The translations under genes and the position numbers were made by a program. From contig CAMYLT010000008.1 of NCBI GenBank assembly GCA_947259505.1, positions 1 to 64,000 on the forward strand: 64,000 bases of DNA, written 5' to 3'. Of this stretch, positions 25,636 to 34,341 are shown piece after piece. The notes under the pieces are model-generated. The model saw only the letters and a list, made by a program, of their open reading frames with translations. It did no database searches and was not told where the DNA came from. This stretch comes from an uncultured Porticoccus sp. (GTDB taxonomy: Bacteria > Pseudomonadota > Gammaproteobacteria > Pseudomonadales > Porticoccaceae). Within the stretch, counting starts at the first letter, position 1. Each line of letters begins with the position of its first letter.

Positions 25636-26412
25636 TTAATGATCGTTGTCGTCCAGAAAATTGTGCACGATGCGGTTAAAGGTGTCCGGTTTTTCTGCAT
25701 GCAGCCAGTGGCCGGCGTTGGCAATGATCTTGAGTTCGGCGTTCGGGAACAACCGCATCACCTCTGCTCGGTGTTTGTCTTGTATGTACGCGGAATCAGC
25801 GCCCTTGATAAACAGTGTCGGGCCGCTGAACGGATTGCCGGTAGGGGCGAGAGTGAGGGTGTCGTAGTAGTTAGCGAGAATTCCTTCAAGGTACAGTCGC
25901 AGGTCAAAATGGCCGTCCTCCGCACGCAGTAGATTTTTCAGTAGAAAGGCTCTCACGCCAGCTTCTTCCACATGCTCAGCTAACAGTTGATCCGCCTGCT
26001 GTCGGGTAGTAGGCCGGGCTTTTTCGAGTGCACTTAATCCGGTCAGTACGCCGCCGTGGCGGTCGGGCTTGTAATCCACCGGGGCGATGTCTGCCACGAT
26101 CAATTTGGAAACCCGTTTGGGCTGGTTGAGGGCGATCTGCATGCCGACCTTGCCCCCCATTGAGTGGCCCAGCAGGTGTGCTTGGGGAATATTGAGGTCA
26201 TCGAGCAGTTCGACAATATCATCGGCCATGCCGGGGTAATCCATGGTCATGCTGTGGGGGGACTCACCATGGTTGCGCATATCGACGGCAATTACTTGGT
26301 AGCGGTCCATCAGTGCCCTTGCCACCAAGCCCAGATTACTGAGAGAGCCGAACATGCCGTGCATCAGTATCACCGGCTGGCCTGAACCCTGGATCTGGTA
26401 GTTTAATTTCAC
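25636..26412 (-). CDS. ybfF: Alpha/beta-fold hydrolase, YbfF esterase type
   Basis: 258 aa from GTG 26412. The oxyanion-hole HGMFGS (about 19-24) and the nucleophile elbow GHSMGG (about 92-97, Ser catalytic) are visible; the catalytic His is in NAGHWLHAEKP near 235. Length and the sequence DMRNHGESPHS fit the YbfF esterase/acyl-CoA thioesterase family. The natural substrate is unclear. A TATAAT (minus strand, 26448-26443) upstream is a plausible -10 element. The gap to the aminotransferase gene (26413-26597) holds nothing else. Confidence 0.86.
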   Translation of the reverse strand: MKLNYQIQGSGQPVILMHGMFGSLSNLGLVARALMDRYQVIAVDMRNHGESPHSMTMDYPGMADDIVELLDDLNIPQAHLLGHSMGGKVGMQIALNQPKRVSKLIVADIAPVDYKPDRHGGVLTGLSALEKARPTTRQQADQLLAEHVEEAGVRAFLLKNLLRAEDGHFDLRLYLEGILANYYDTLTLAPTGNPFSGPTLFIKGADSAYIQDKHRAEVMRLFPNAELKIIANAGHWLHAEKPDTFNRIVHNFLDDNDH

Positions 26413-26597
26413 TGCTTGAAACCCCTGTTATCGTGGTTGTGCATTATAGCCATCACTGGCTTGTTTGCCGATGTGAGGGTGCTGAATGTGGGGTGGGGCC
26501 GATCGCGCTGCGGCAACGCCGATCCAGTGGACGAAACTGTGTGCCCGTATGGCAATAGACTGAAGGCCTCTGCTTGCCGCGCATGAGATGGGGCAAC

Positions 26598-27947
26598 TCA
26601 TCTTAGTCGCTGTTCCCGCTGGCAGAAGTCCAGGGTCAGGTCCAGGGCGCGCCGGGTTTTGTCGATCATCTCATCAATCTGTTCCCGACTGATGATCAGC
26701 GGCGGACAGAAGGCCAGGCTGGAGCCGGCTACAGTGCGCAGGATCAGGCCATTGTCCTGGCAGAATTGCTGGGCCTTGGCACCGACGCTGCCGTCGGCGA
26801 AAGGCTTGCCGGTAGTTTTATCTGCCACCAGTTCCAGGGCGCCGATCAAACCACGACCGCGCACCTCGCCTACCAGCGGGTGATCGGCAAAAGTGGCCAG
26901 TTGTTGCTGCAGGTACTCGCCCTGCTGCGCCGCCCGCTCGAACAAGTTGTCGCGCTGGAATATTTCTATGACCTTGAGAGCCACTGCGCAGCCCAGCGGG
27001 TGGCCGCTGTAGGTGTAGCCGTGACCGAATACCCCACAGGCGGCGCTCTGTTCCACCATGGCCTCATACATATCGCCGCGAATGGCGGCAGCGGAGATGG
27101 GCACATAGGCGGAGGACAGCTGTTTCGCCAGGGTCATCATGTCAGGGCGGCCCATGCCCATGGTGGTGACGCCGAAGTCGTTGCCGGTGCGGCCGAAGCC
27201 GGTGATCACCTCGTCGGCCCATAGCAGGATGTCGTAGCGGTCCAGCACCTCGCGCAGTTTTTCGTAGTAGCCGGGTGGCGGCACGATCACACCGGAGGCG
27301 CCGGTGATCGGCTCGGCGATAAAGGCGGCAATACTGTCCGCCCCTTCCAGTTCAATCAGCTCAACCAGGTTGTCGATGATGCGCTCGACAAATTCCCCCT
27401 CGCTCTCGCCCTCCAGTTTGCTGCGGTAGTAGTGGGGGTGATCGGTGCGCAGGATGCCCAACGCCTCGATGGGCAGGTGAAAGTGTTGCTGGTTGACGGG
27501 TAATCCGGTCAGTGATGCGGCGGCCACGCTGACGCCGTGGTAGGAGCGTTCCCGGGCGATGATTTTGTACTTCTCGGGCTTGCCGATGGCATCGAAGTAG
27601 TAGCGCAGCAACTTGATTTGGGTGTCGTTGGCATCGGAACCTGAGGTGCCGAAAAACAGTGCGGCGTTGTCCATCGGTAACAGCGCGGACAATTTTTCCG
27701 CCAGGTCGATGCCGGGTTGGTGAGTCTTGCCGCCGAACATGTGGCTAAAAGTCAGCTTGCGCATCTGCGTGGTGGCGATTTCGATCACCTCCTCATGGCC
27801 ATAGCCGAGCGCCGTGCACCATAGCCCGGCCATGCCCTCCAGGTAGCGGTTGCCCCGATTATCGTAGACGTAGACGCCTTCACCGCGCTCAATGTTGAGC
27901 TGTTCTATGGCTTTGAAGTTAGTGGTGGGGTAAATGACGTGGCTCAT
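26598..27947 (-). CDS. Class III (omega) aminotransferase, GABA/polyamine type
   Basis: 449 aa when started at ATG 27947 (MSHVIYPTTN); six more in-frame codons lead back to 27965. The PLP lysine is in TLAKQLSSAYVPISA (about 280-294), with upstream DEVITGFGRTG (about 248-258). It is a fold-type I omega-amino acid:pyruvate or GABA/putrescine-type transaminase. Its substrate is inferred from the adjacent succinate-semialdehyde dehydrogenase, 36 bases upstream in the same direction; together they would convert GABA to succinate. Beta-alanine or polyamines remain possible. Confidence 0.85.
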   Translation of the reverse strand: MSHVIYPTTNFKAIEQLNIERGEGVYVYDNRGNRYLEGMAGLWCTALGYGHEEVIEIATTQMRKLTFSHMFGGKTHQPGIDLAEKLSALLPMDNAALFFGTSGSDANDTQIKLLRYYFDAIGKPEKYKIIARERSYHGVSVAAASLTGLPVNQQHFHLPIEALGILRTDHPHYYRSKLEGESEGEFVERIIDNLVELIELEGADSIAAFIAEPITGASGVIVPPPGYYEKLREVLDRYDILLWADEVITGFGRTGNDFGVTTMGMGRPDMMTLAKQLSSAYVPISAAAIRGDMYEAMVEQSAACGVFGHGYTYSGHPLGCAVALKVIEIFQRDNLFERAAQQGEYLQQQLATFADHPLVGEVRGRGLIGALELVADKTTGKPFADGSVGAKAQQFCQDNGLILRTVAGSSLAFCPPLIISREQIDEMIDKTRRALDLTLDFCQREQRLR

Positions 27948-27983
27948 CGTTCTGCTCCATTCCATTCCCCTGGCGGGCGGCGG

Positions 27984-29447
27984 CTAGGATTCGATGCCGC
28001 TGAGGCAGAGGTATTTGATCTCCAGGTAGTCGTCCATGCCGTACTTGGAACCCTCGCGGCCCTGGCCGGAGTGCTTGACGCCGCCAAAGGGTGCCATTTC
28101 ATTGGAGATGATACCCTCGTTGATGCCGATGATGCCGTATTCCAGTCCCTCGGCGACCCGCCAGATGCGGCTCAGGTCGCGAGAGTAGAAATAGGCCGCC
28201 AGGCCGAACTCGGTGTCGTTGGCCATTTGAATGGCCTGTTCTTCCGTATCGAATTTGAACAGCGGCGCCACCGGGCCGAAGATTTCCTCGGCGAACAGGC
28301 GCATGTTGCGATCCACGTCCAAGAGAATGGTGGGCTGCACGAAATTGCCGCCACGGGCATCCAGAGCGCCACCGGTGAGTGCCCGGGCACCCTTAGCCAC
28401 GGCATCGTTGATCAGGTCGCAAACCTTGTCGGCAGCTTTGTCATCAATTAATGGCCCCAAGGTGACCCCCTCTTCGTTGCCAGCACCCATCTTGAGGGCC
28501 TGGACCGCGGTGGTGAGCTTCTCTGCAAAGGAGTCGTAGATACCGGACTGCACCAGGATGCGGTTGGCGCAGACACAGGTCTGGCCGGCATTGCGGTACT
28601 TGGAGGCCATCGCTCCCTGCACCGCTGCGTCCAGGTCGGCGTCGTCAAATACAATAAAAGGTGCGTTGCCACCCAGCTCCATGGAGGTGCGTTTGACGGT
28701 GTTGGCGCAGGCGGCCATCAGCTGTTTGCCTACCGCTGTGGAACCGGTAAAGGTCAACTTGCGCACCAGCGAATTCGAGGTCAGCTCGTCACCAATTGCG
28801 CCGGTGTCACCGGCGGCGATATTGATCAGGCCGGGTGGGACCCCGGCTCGCTCCGCCAATTCTACCAAGGCCAGCGCCGACAGCGGGGTAGCGCTGGCGG
28901 GTTTGCACACCACCGCGCAGCCGGCGGCAATGGCCGGTGCGACTTTGCGCGCCAGCATGGCGTTGGGGAAATTCCAGGGGGTAATACAGGCCACTACGCC
29001 CACCGGTTGCTTCAGCACCATCAGACGCTTGTCATTGGAGGGAGCCGGGATCAGATCGCCGTAAATGCGTTTCGCTTCTTCGGCAAACCACTCCAGGAAG
29101 TTGGCGCCGTAGACAATTTCACTGCGCGCCTCTGCCAGGGGTTTGCCCTGCTCGGCGGTGAGGATCTGAGCCAGGTCTTCCTGGTGTTCCAGCACCAGGT
29201 TGTACCAGTTGCGCAGTAGCGCTGCGCGTTCCTTGGCGGTGGTTCTGGCCCACTCCCGCTGGGCGCGGTGCGCCGCTTCGATCATGCGGCGGGTTTCGTT
29301 GGCGCCGCAACGGGCCACCTGTACCAGCGGCTCGCCGCTGGCCGGGTCGGAGACTGTGAAGGTCTGGCCGTTGTCGGCGTCGACCCATTGGCCGTCGATA
29401 TAGGCCTGATGTCTCAGTAATGAGGGATCATTCAGTGTTATGGTCAT
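27984..29447 (-). CDS. gabD: Succinate-semialdehyde dehydrogenase (NAD(P)+)
   Basis: 487 aa, an aldehyde dehydrogenase with catalytic Cys in GNAGQTCVCANRILV (about 281-295) and Glu in MELGGNAPFIVFDD (about 256-269). The full-length match to GabD includes ITPWNFPNAMLARKVAPAIA and NEGIISNEMAPFGGVKHSG near the C-terminus. It oxidises succinate semialdehyde to succinate. It is the first gene of an operon with the aminotransferase. A perfect FNR-type box is centred about 100 bases upstream. Confidence 0.9.
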   Translation of the reverse strand: MTITLNDPSLLRHQAYIDGQWVDADNGQTFTVSDPASGEPLVQVARCGANETRRMIEAAHRAQREWARTTAKERAALLRNWYNLVLEHQEDLAQILTAEQGKPLAEARSEIVYGANFLEWFAEEAKRIYGDLIPAPSNDKRLMVLKQPVGVVACITPWNFPNAMLARKVAPAIAAGCAVVCKPASATPLSALALVELAERAGVPPGLINIAAGDTGAIGDELTSNSLVRKLTFTGSTAVGKQLMAACANTVKRTSMELGGNAPFIVFDDADLDAAVQGAMASKYRNAGQTCVCANRILVQSGIYDSFAEKLTTAVQALKMGAGNEEGVTLGPLIDDKAADKVCDLINDAVAKGARALTGGALDARGGNFVQPTILLDVDRNMRLFAEEIFGPVAPLFKFDTEEQAIQMANDTEFGLAAYFYSRDLSRIWRVAEGLEYGIIGINEGIISNEMAPFGGVKHSGQGREGSKYGMDDYLEIKYLCLSGIES

Positions 29448-29543
29448 GTTGTAAGCCTAGTAGATCAGCGGGGCCGTGGACAAGTGTCCTTGGGAGTACG
29501 TCGACGTATTGGTCGCTATCTGGAGGGTACTGTCAGTTCTGTT

Positions 29544-29557
29544 TTGATTTGAATCAA
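29544..29557. promoter_or_regulatory. FNR/ANR-type box upstream of gabD
   Basis: TTGAT-TTGA-ATCAA is a perfect match to the FNR/Anr consensus. It lies 97 bases upstream of the gabD start, and the next gene on the other side is convergent, so gabD is the likely target. A small hairpin AGCCCTT-TCTCG-AAGGGCT (29557-29575) directly abuts it. Confidence 0.5.
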
Positions 29558-29688
29558 GCCCTTTCTCGAAGGGCTGATATAACAGGATTTTGGTTGATCT
29601 GTTTTCTATGCAATATCGTACTACAGGCCTATTAATAACAGTGAAAGATGGTCGATAGTTATTAGGAAAAAGCGTTTGAGTTGGTTCT

Positions 29689-30042
29689 TTATGGTGGCGT
29701 GTCTTGGGGATGTTCTTCAGCAGAGGGATTCTGGCCGAGGTTCATGATTTGACAGATTATGTTGTTACGCTGTGTCTCTGTCAGATTACGCCACGCCTTG
29801 GCAAGGGACGGGGTGTCATCAAAAAAAAATATGGTCTGAGGGTTCTCCCCGCCCAGCCACAGCCATTCCGCCGATACACACAGTGCATTGGCAATGGCGA
29901 AAATCGCAGAAGTGGAGCGCGACTGTCCGCTCTCCAGCTTGGAAATCATCTGCTGGGTCAGCCTGGTTTTCTGTGCCAAATCCGCTTGGGACTGGCCACG
30001 TTGATGTCGGGCTGCCTTAATACGATGGGCCAAATCATTCAT
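29689..30042 (-). CDS. XRE-family helix-turn-helix repressor, phage CI-like
   Basis: 117 aa. The helix-turn-helix lies at about 5-60 (IKAARHQRGQSQADLAQKTR, LTQQMISKLESGQSRS), and the rest (about 60-117) is a short C-terminal part without a LexA-like peptidase. It is divergent from a small Cro/YdaS-like gene with a 101-base intergenic region holding two dyad operators. This geometry is that of a phage CI/Cro switch, but no other phage genes are near. Its target is probably that same intergenic region. Confidence 0.82.
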   Translation of the reverse strand: MNDLAHRIKAARHQRGQSQADLAQKTRLTQQMISKLESGQSRSTSAIFAIANALCVSAEWLWLGGENPQTIFFFDDTPSLAKAWRNLTETQRNNIICQIMNLGQNPSAEEHPQDTPP

Positions 30043-30053
30043 GGAGGCGAATA

Positions 30054-30093
30054 TTACAACGTATGTTGTAAGTGTGCAGACAACTATAGTTGT
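30054..30093. promoter_or_regulatory. Two operators with ACAAC-N4-GTTGT between the CI/Cro-like genes
   Basis: TTACAAC-GTAT-GTTGTAA (30054-30071) and ACAAC-TATA-GTTGT (30080-30093) share the core ACAAC-N4-GTTGT, with centres 24 bases apart. The first lies 12 bases from the repressor start and the second 50 bases upstream of the Cro-like start. They are the likely binding sites for the repressor pair. Confidence 0.72.
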
Positions 30094-30143
30094 AGTGTGA
30101 GCTGTGTCTCGTTATTATTTTTACAGAAGATCTAGGGAGTGGA

Positions 30144-30386
30144 GTGATGACGCCAGTAGAGGCCTTGCAGTGTGTCGTTGAATCTTTAGGGGGGCAGACG
30201 GCTTTGGCCGATGCGCTTTCGAAAAGAACAGGGAGGAGTATCAGGCAACAGCATGTCTGGAATTGGCTCAACCGCGACGGAGGTATACCTCCTGCCTATG
30301 CGCCGTTGGTTGAGGCTTTGTGTAAAGAGCAGGGGATGAGTATTAACTGCACCCTGTTATGCCCAGGGTTTTACCCTTCGTTCTAA
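30144..30386 (+). CDS. Cro/YdaS-family small DNA-binding protein
   Basis: 80 aa from ATG 30147 or TTG-like positions near 30144. It has the YdaS/Cro-type pattern: a helix containing LGGQTALADALSKRTG, then QQHVWNWLNRDGGIPPAYAP as recognition region (about 15-55). YdaS is the Cro-like partner in cryptic phage loci and is also annotated as an antitoxin. With the divergent CI-like gene it forms an orphan regulatory switch. No toxin gene follows: the next gene is a glutathione S-transferase. Confidence 0.75.
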   Translation: MMTPVEALQCVVESLGGQTALADALSKRTGRSIRQQHVWNWLNRDGGIPPAYAPLVEALCKEQGMSINCTLLCPGFYPSF

Positions 30387-30501
30387 CCGGTAAGGTCAAG
30401 TTGTGGCTATTTCATGCTGCAATTTGGATAGGCTGGAATCTGTAACCACACCCATGTGAAGTATCAGAAAACCGGTTATAGTTCCAATAAAAGGAACGCA
30501 G

Positions 30502-31137
30502 ATGAAGCTGTATACATTTCCTCCTGCCCCAAATCCCAGACGGCTGTCTATTTTTCTGGAAGAAAAAGGAATTGATCTGGATACGCAAGTCGTTGACTTG
30601 ATGGCCGGAGAACAGTTCTCGCAAGAATATCGGGCCATCAATCCATGTGGCACCGTACCCGCTTTATTTCTGGATAAGGGTGTTCTGCTTACCGAGGTGG
30701 TGGGTATTTACAGCTATTTGGAATCCACATTCCCGGAAACACCATTGTTGGGTGCGGATAATCTCTCCCGTGCAGAGATTCTCAGCTGGGACCACCGCTG
30801 TTTTGTAGAAGGTTTCCAGGCTGTAGCTGAAGTCTTGCGTAATGGTAATAAAGCATTTTCCGGCAGGGCATTGCCTGGGCCGGTTGCCTATGAACAGATT
30901 CCGGAGCTGGCAGTGCGTGGCCATCAGCGTATCCAGGCCTTTTACCAGGTTCTGGATAAACACCTGAGGGGGCGTCAATACATGGTTGGCGATAGCTTCA
31001 CCGTTGCTGATATCGCCGCGTGGGTATTCGTGGAATTTAGTGGTTGGGTTAAGGAGCGAGTCCCGGAAGCTTGCACGGCACTGACCAGCTGGTGTGAGCG
31101 GACCAAGGCCAGGCCCAGTGTTCAGCTAAAAAGCTAA
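30502..31137 (+). CDS. Glutathione S-transferase family protein
   Basis: 211 aa. The N-terminal thioredoxin-like domain starts KLYTFPPAPNPRRLSIFLEE (1-21) and contains the cis-Pro segment GTVPALFLDKG (about 51-61). The all-alpha C-terminal domain follows from about 85, with FYQVLDKHLRGRQYMVGDSFTVADIAAWVF-like region (about 150-180). It is a soluble GST of an unresolved class. The Cro-like gene upstream ends 115 bases earlier. It may be a detoxification enzyme for electrophiles. Confidence 0.86.
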   Translation: MKLYTFPPAPNPRRLSIFLEEKGIDLDTQVVDLMAGEQFSQEYRAINPCGTVPALFLDKGVLLTEVVGIYSYLESTFPETPLLGADNLSRAEILSWDHRCFVEGFQAVAEVLRNGNKAFSGRALPGPVAYEQIPELAVRGHQRIQAFYQVLDKHLRGRQYMVGDSFTVADIAAWVFVEFSGWVKERVPEACTALTSWCERTKARPSVQLKS

Positions 31138-31465
31138 TGGGGAGAGAATAATTTAAATGAGAGACTTCAGAGTGAAGTCAGATGGGGTTAAGGCTATTGG
31201 TCGGACTAAAAACATTCTCCGCGTAGAGTCTTCAACTTAATCAGTCATGTCAGTTGATTGATCTGCCGAATATGTCGCAGCTTTTCTCGCAAGTCAGCTC
31301 ACCGCCCTCCTGGTGGAGATACCGAATACCAAAGCACCTGGATGCCAGGTATAACAGCTTGTTGCTCACCAAACGGCCTGCCAAGCTAAAGGGCTACTTT
31401 CCTCTATAACCGTTAGCCTGTCGCGGGTTTGGTCGTTCGGTTATCTATCAATTTCAACCTCCATA
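31138..31465. other. Intergenic region between GST gene and PQQ-dehydrogenase remnant
   Basis: About 330 bases. Only short frames occur (27 codons from 31157, 45 codons from about 31270 on the plus strand); I recognise neither and see no ribosome-binding site. Probably further degraded sequence upstream of the pseudogene. Confidence 0.4.
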
Positions 31466-31705
31466 ATGAATTCGACCATGCTGATTCCCAAAGCCTTTGA
31501 GAGATTCTCGATGGTGGTGTGGAGCTTCAATGCCGGTTCCGGTTTCCGTTCCGGTCCGATTAGTTACTCCGTAGATGGCAAGCAGTACATTCTGGTGCCA
31601 AGTGGTCTCGGTGGTCTGGCCCTAGGCTTTGCAACCAGTGCATTTCCAAGTCTCGTGGGACTTCCAGGTGGAGCTGCACTGATTGCCTTCACACTTGAAG
31701 ACTAA
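31466..31705 (+). pseudogene. PQQ-dependent alcohol dehydrogenase, C-terminal remnant
   Basis: 79 codons. WSFNAGSGFRSGPISY, VDGKQYILVPSGLGG and FPGG-like LPGGAALIAFTL match the last beta-propeller blade of PQQ-dependent methanol/ethanol dehydrogenases (typically W-x-F-N-T-G-S-G, G-P-I-x-Y, V-x-G-x-Q-Y-V-A-V-x-x-G). The intact proteins are about 600-700 aa; the propeller before this blade and the signal peptide are absent. The first ~15 codons do not match and look like fused junk. A good terminator still follows, suggesting this was the end of a real gene. Confidence 0.75.
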
Positions 31706-31815
31706 TGAATCGCGTACGTTCAGTCTCATGAAAAAGGCATAAAAGCTAACCTGTGGACGATGAACGTATAAAGGCATTTGTACCGTTATTGATTTTCTAT
31801 TAACCCTCCCACGGT

Positions 31816-31848
31816 GGCGCCTACATTGATTGAAGGCGCCTTTTTTTT
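31816..31848 (+). terminator. Rho-independent terminator after the remnant
   Basis: GGCGCC-N13-GGCGCC followed by eight T. Confidence 0.75.
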
Positions 31849-32156
31849 GGTTAGGTTTAGAGGTTGATGATGAGCCTCGGTGTTCATCGTACGTTAGCGT
31901 TGATGGGTCTAATCAGCAGCTTAGACAGGCTGGGTAGGGTTTTGTGTTGGGTTCTTACTGGGGGCGCTGATGGGAATGCCACGCCCAAATATTCATGCAA
32001 TGTACAGGTATAAATAACAGGTTTTTCTAACATCGCAGAGGAGGGCGGTGAGAATGTTGGCGCTAGGCGTTGTACACTTACTTCATGAGCTATTTCTATA
32101 ATATCAACAGCTCTTCGAACGTCTCAGTAGATACTCTTTAGTGGCAGGGTGCAGCG
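31849..32156. other. Intergenic region before the SDR gene
   Basis: About 300 bases without a credible gene. A TATAAT (32097-32102) lies about 55 bases before the SDR start and may be its -10 element, though no good -35 box is seen at 16-18 bases. One 47-codon frame from 31871 is not recognised and has no ribosome-binding site. Confidence 0.4.
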
Positions 32157-33011
32157 ATGGTTAATAATCAGTCCATAGGAAATCTTGCGGGAAAAGTGGC
32201 CTTGGTCAGTGGCTCGGGTAGAGGGATTGGGCGTGAAGTTGCTTTAAAGCTGGCATCCGAGGGCGCCAGTATTGTGGTCAATGATTTAGATGCAGACCTG
32301 GCCAACCAGGTAGTTGAAGACATTCTGGCCACCAGTGCTGCGACTGGTGCCAATGCGGTTGCCTGCGTGGGCAGTGTTATCGAAGAGGGATTTGGGGAGC
32401 GTTTTGTCAAAACGGCGGTAGATCATTTTGACGGTTTGGACATCATCGTTAATAACGCCGGCTTCACTTGGGATAACGTCATCCAGAAAATGGACGATGA
32501 GCAATGGTATGCCATGATCGATGTGCATATGACGGCGCCTTACCGCATTCTTAAGGCAGCTCAGCCTTACATAAAGACGTATCACACCTTGGAAGTCGAA
32601 GGCGGGCAGGATGTGTATCGCAAGGTGATTAATATCTCGTCTATTGCCGGACTGGGTGGTAACGCGGGCCAACTTGCCTATTCAGCAGCCAAGGCAGGGG
32701 TGGTGGGCATGACCAAAACACTTTGCAAAGAGTGGGGGCGATACAACGTCAATGTCAACGCAGTGGCTTTTGGTTTCATTCAGACCAGACTCACCGCCGC
32801 TGTCAGTGATAACCCCACTATTAACGTGCAGGGCAAGGAAATTCGTGTTGGTGTCAGCGACCAAATCAGAGACATGATGACAACGCTGATTCCCTTGGGT
32901 CGACCAGGAACCCCCAAAGAGGCGGCAGATGCGGTGTATCTGTTTTGTACTCCAGAGTCCAACTATATTAGTGGGCAGACTGTAGTGGTGGGTGGTGGAC
33001 TGGAGCTATGA
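32157..33011 (+). CDS. SDR-family oxidoreductase (FabG-like)
   Basis: 284 aa. The Rossmann motif is SGSGRGIG (about 18-25), with NNAG (about 96-99), catalytic Ser in NISSIAGLGG and the Y-x-x-x-K pair in AYSAAKAG. The C-terminal part (SNYISGQTVVVGGGLEL) is typical of 3-oxoacyl-reductase-like SDRs. An extra stretch (QPYIKTYHTLEVEGGQDVYRK, as region around residue 141-161) separates it from core FabG. It may act on an acyl-CoA or hydroxyacyl substrate, in view of the neighbouring propionate genes. Convergent with the AraC-type gene. Confidence 0.82.
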   Translation: MVNNQSIGNLAGKVALVSGSGRGIGREVALKLASEGASIVVNDLDADLANQVVEDILATSAATGANAVACVGSVIEEGFGERFVKTAVDHFDGLDIIVNNAGFTWDNVIQKMDDEQWYAMIDVHMTAPYRILKAAQPYIKTYHTLEVEGGQDVYRKVINISSIAGLGGNAGQLAYSAAKAGVVGMTKTLCKEWGRYNVNVNAVAFGFIQTRLTAAVSDNPTINVQGKEIRVGVSDQIRDMMTTLIPLGRPGTPKEAADAVYLFCTPESNYISGQTVVVGGGLEL

Positions 33012-33021
33012 CTGCCCCAGA

Positions 33022-33972
33022 TTAATAGCCTGGGGATTGCCCCCGGTGGTATTTGCAGTAATTTCTCGGCGACAACCCGGTCCACTGCTTGAAAGCTCGG
33101 GTAAATGACCGGGGTTCTTCAAAGCCGACTATTTCAGAAACCTCATCGACGGAAAGGTTCTCATTGACTAACTTATCAATGGCAATCTCGCGACGAATAT
33201 TGTCCTTGATCTTCTGATAGCTGGTGCCTTCCTGCTGTAGGTGCCGGTATAGGGTGAGGGGGCTGATACTCATTTGTTCTGCCAGCTCTTCAGCCTTGGG
33301 AAAGTTCAAACGCTGGGAGCTCACTCGCAAGAACGTCCTCTCAATTTGTGCCTCCAGACTATTGTCCTCCCCGGGAATGGTCATGATGTCAGAGGGGCTG
33401 TTGGCTAAGAAAGCTTCCAACTCTCGATTGGTTCGCACCAGCGGTTTATCCAGGTACTGGCTGTCAAAAAATAGACTATTAGCCTGCTGGCTGAATAATA
33501 AGTTCCCTGGAAACATGATGCGCAGCTCTTTGCGGTGTTCTGGCGCAGGATGCACAAAGTGCGTTTCCCTCAGGCGAATGGCCTCGCCGATATACCAGCT
33601 TGGGAAGCGGTGCCAGGTCACCATCAGGAACTCTGTCATAAAGTGACCGACATCTAACTCGGGTTTTTGAAGGGTAAAACTTAAGCATGCACTATTGTCC
33701 AGATAGACCAGCTCCATCCGCACCGCATCGGTAATAAGGTTGTAGAACCCAACTACTTTTTCAAGCAGTTCTCCCAGGGTTTTACTGTGCTTTACCAGAT
33801 CACAGACAGTGGCAAAGACACCGTATTTACAGGGTTGCGAGGTAAAGCCCATGAATTCATCGTTAAGCTCCTGCTGAACCAGCCGGAACAGTCGCGCTAC
33901 TTGGTCAGTGTGCACGCGGTCGTTAGAGTCCTCCACAATAGCCGGGTTGATACCCGCCCTGGCCAACAGCAC
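33022..33972 (-). CDS. AraC-family regulator, OruR-like
   Basis: 316 aa as drawn from GTG 33972. The N-terminal ligand domain (Arabinose_bd type) spans about 15-200, and the AraC helix-turn-helix domain lies at the end: AEELAEQMSISPLTLYRHLQ and VDEVSEIVGFEEPRSFTRAF (about 228-300). Coding-like sequence continues upstream in the same frame (HHVATCLHGIRQRQQDHH) without a clear start before a TAG, so the real N-terminus may be 20-25 residues longer. It is divergent from the propionyl-CoA genes and probably controls them. Confidence 0.82.
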   Translation of the reverse strand: MLLARAGINPAIVEDSNDRVHTDQVARLFRLVQQELNDEFMGFTSQPCKYGVFATVCDLVKHSKTLGELLEKVVGFYNLITDAVRMELVYLDNSACLSFTLQKPELDVGHFMTEFLMVTWHRFPSWYIGEAIRLRETHFVHPAPEHRKELRIMFPGNLLFSQQANSLFFDSQYLDKPLVRTNRELEAFLANSPSDIMTIPGEDNSLEAQIERTFLRVSSQRLNFPKAEELAEQMSISPLTLYRHLQQEGTSYQKIKDNIRREIAIDKLVNENLSVDEVSEIVGFEEPRSFTRAFKQWTGLSPRNYCKYHRGQSPGY

Positions 33973-34289
33973 GTGGTGGTCTTGCTGCCGTTGCCGAATG
34001 CCGTGCAGGCATGTGGCAACATGGTGATGTGAAATGGTGGCGATGGGTGCAGCCTGCTATGAATTGTGAGTTTGATGTAGATAGTAGCAGATATTTGCCG
34101 CTATAAAGGAAATTGTTGAAGTAATCGGTGAGTTGTTGGGAATATTTTTGCCCTTGTTTCGGTTTGGCTGCTCCGTCATAGTGCATTCCACTTTCAAAAC
34201 AGCTCCATAAAGAGAGTATTTTGATGACAGCCCGGAGCCGCGATTGGTGTCCGGTAGGAAAATCAGCTATACCCAACTATATCGATAAA

Positions 34290-34310
34290 ACAGCCAACCT
34301 AACTGGCTGT
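34290..34310. repeat. Perfect inverted repeat upstream of methylmalonyl-CoA mutase
   Basis: ACAGCCA-ACCTAAC-TGGCTGT, 32 bases before the mutase start. No T run follows, so it is not a usual terminator. It may be an operator or a leader hairpin. Confidence 0.45.
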
Positions 34311-34341
34311 ACTGGGATGAGTTTACTTGAGGCAGCTTTCC

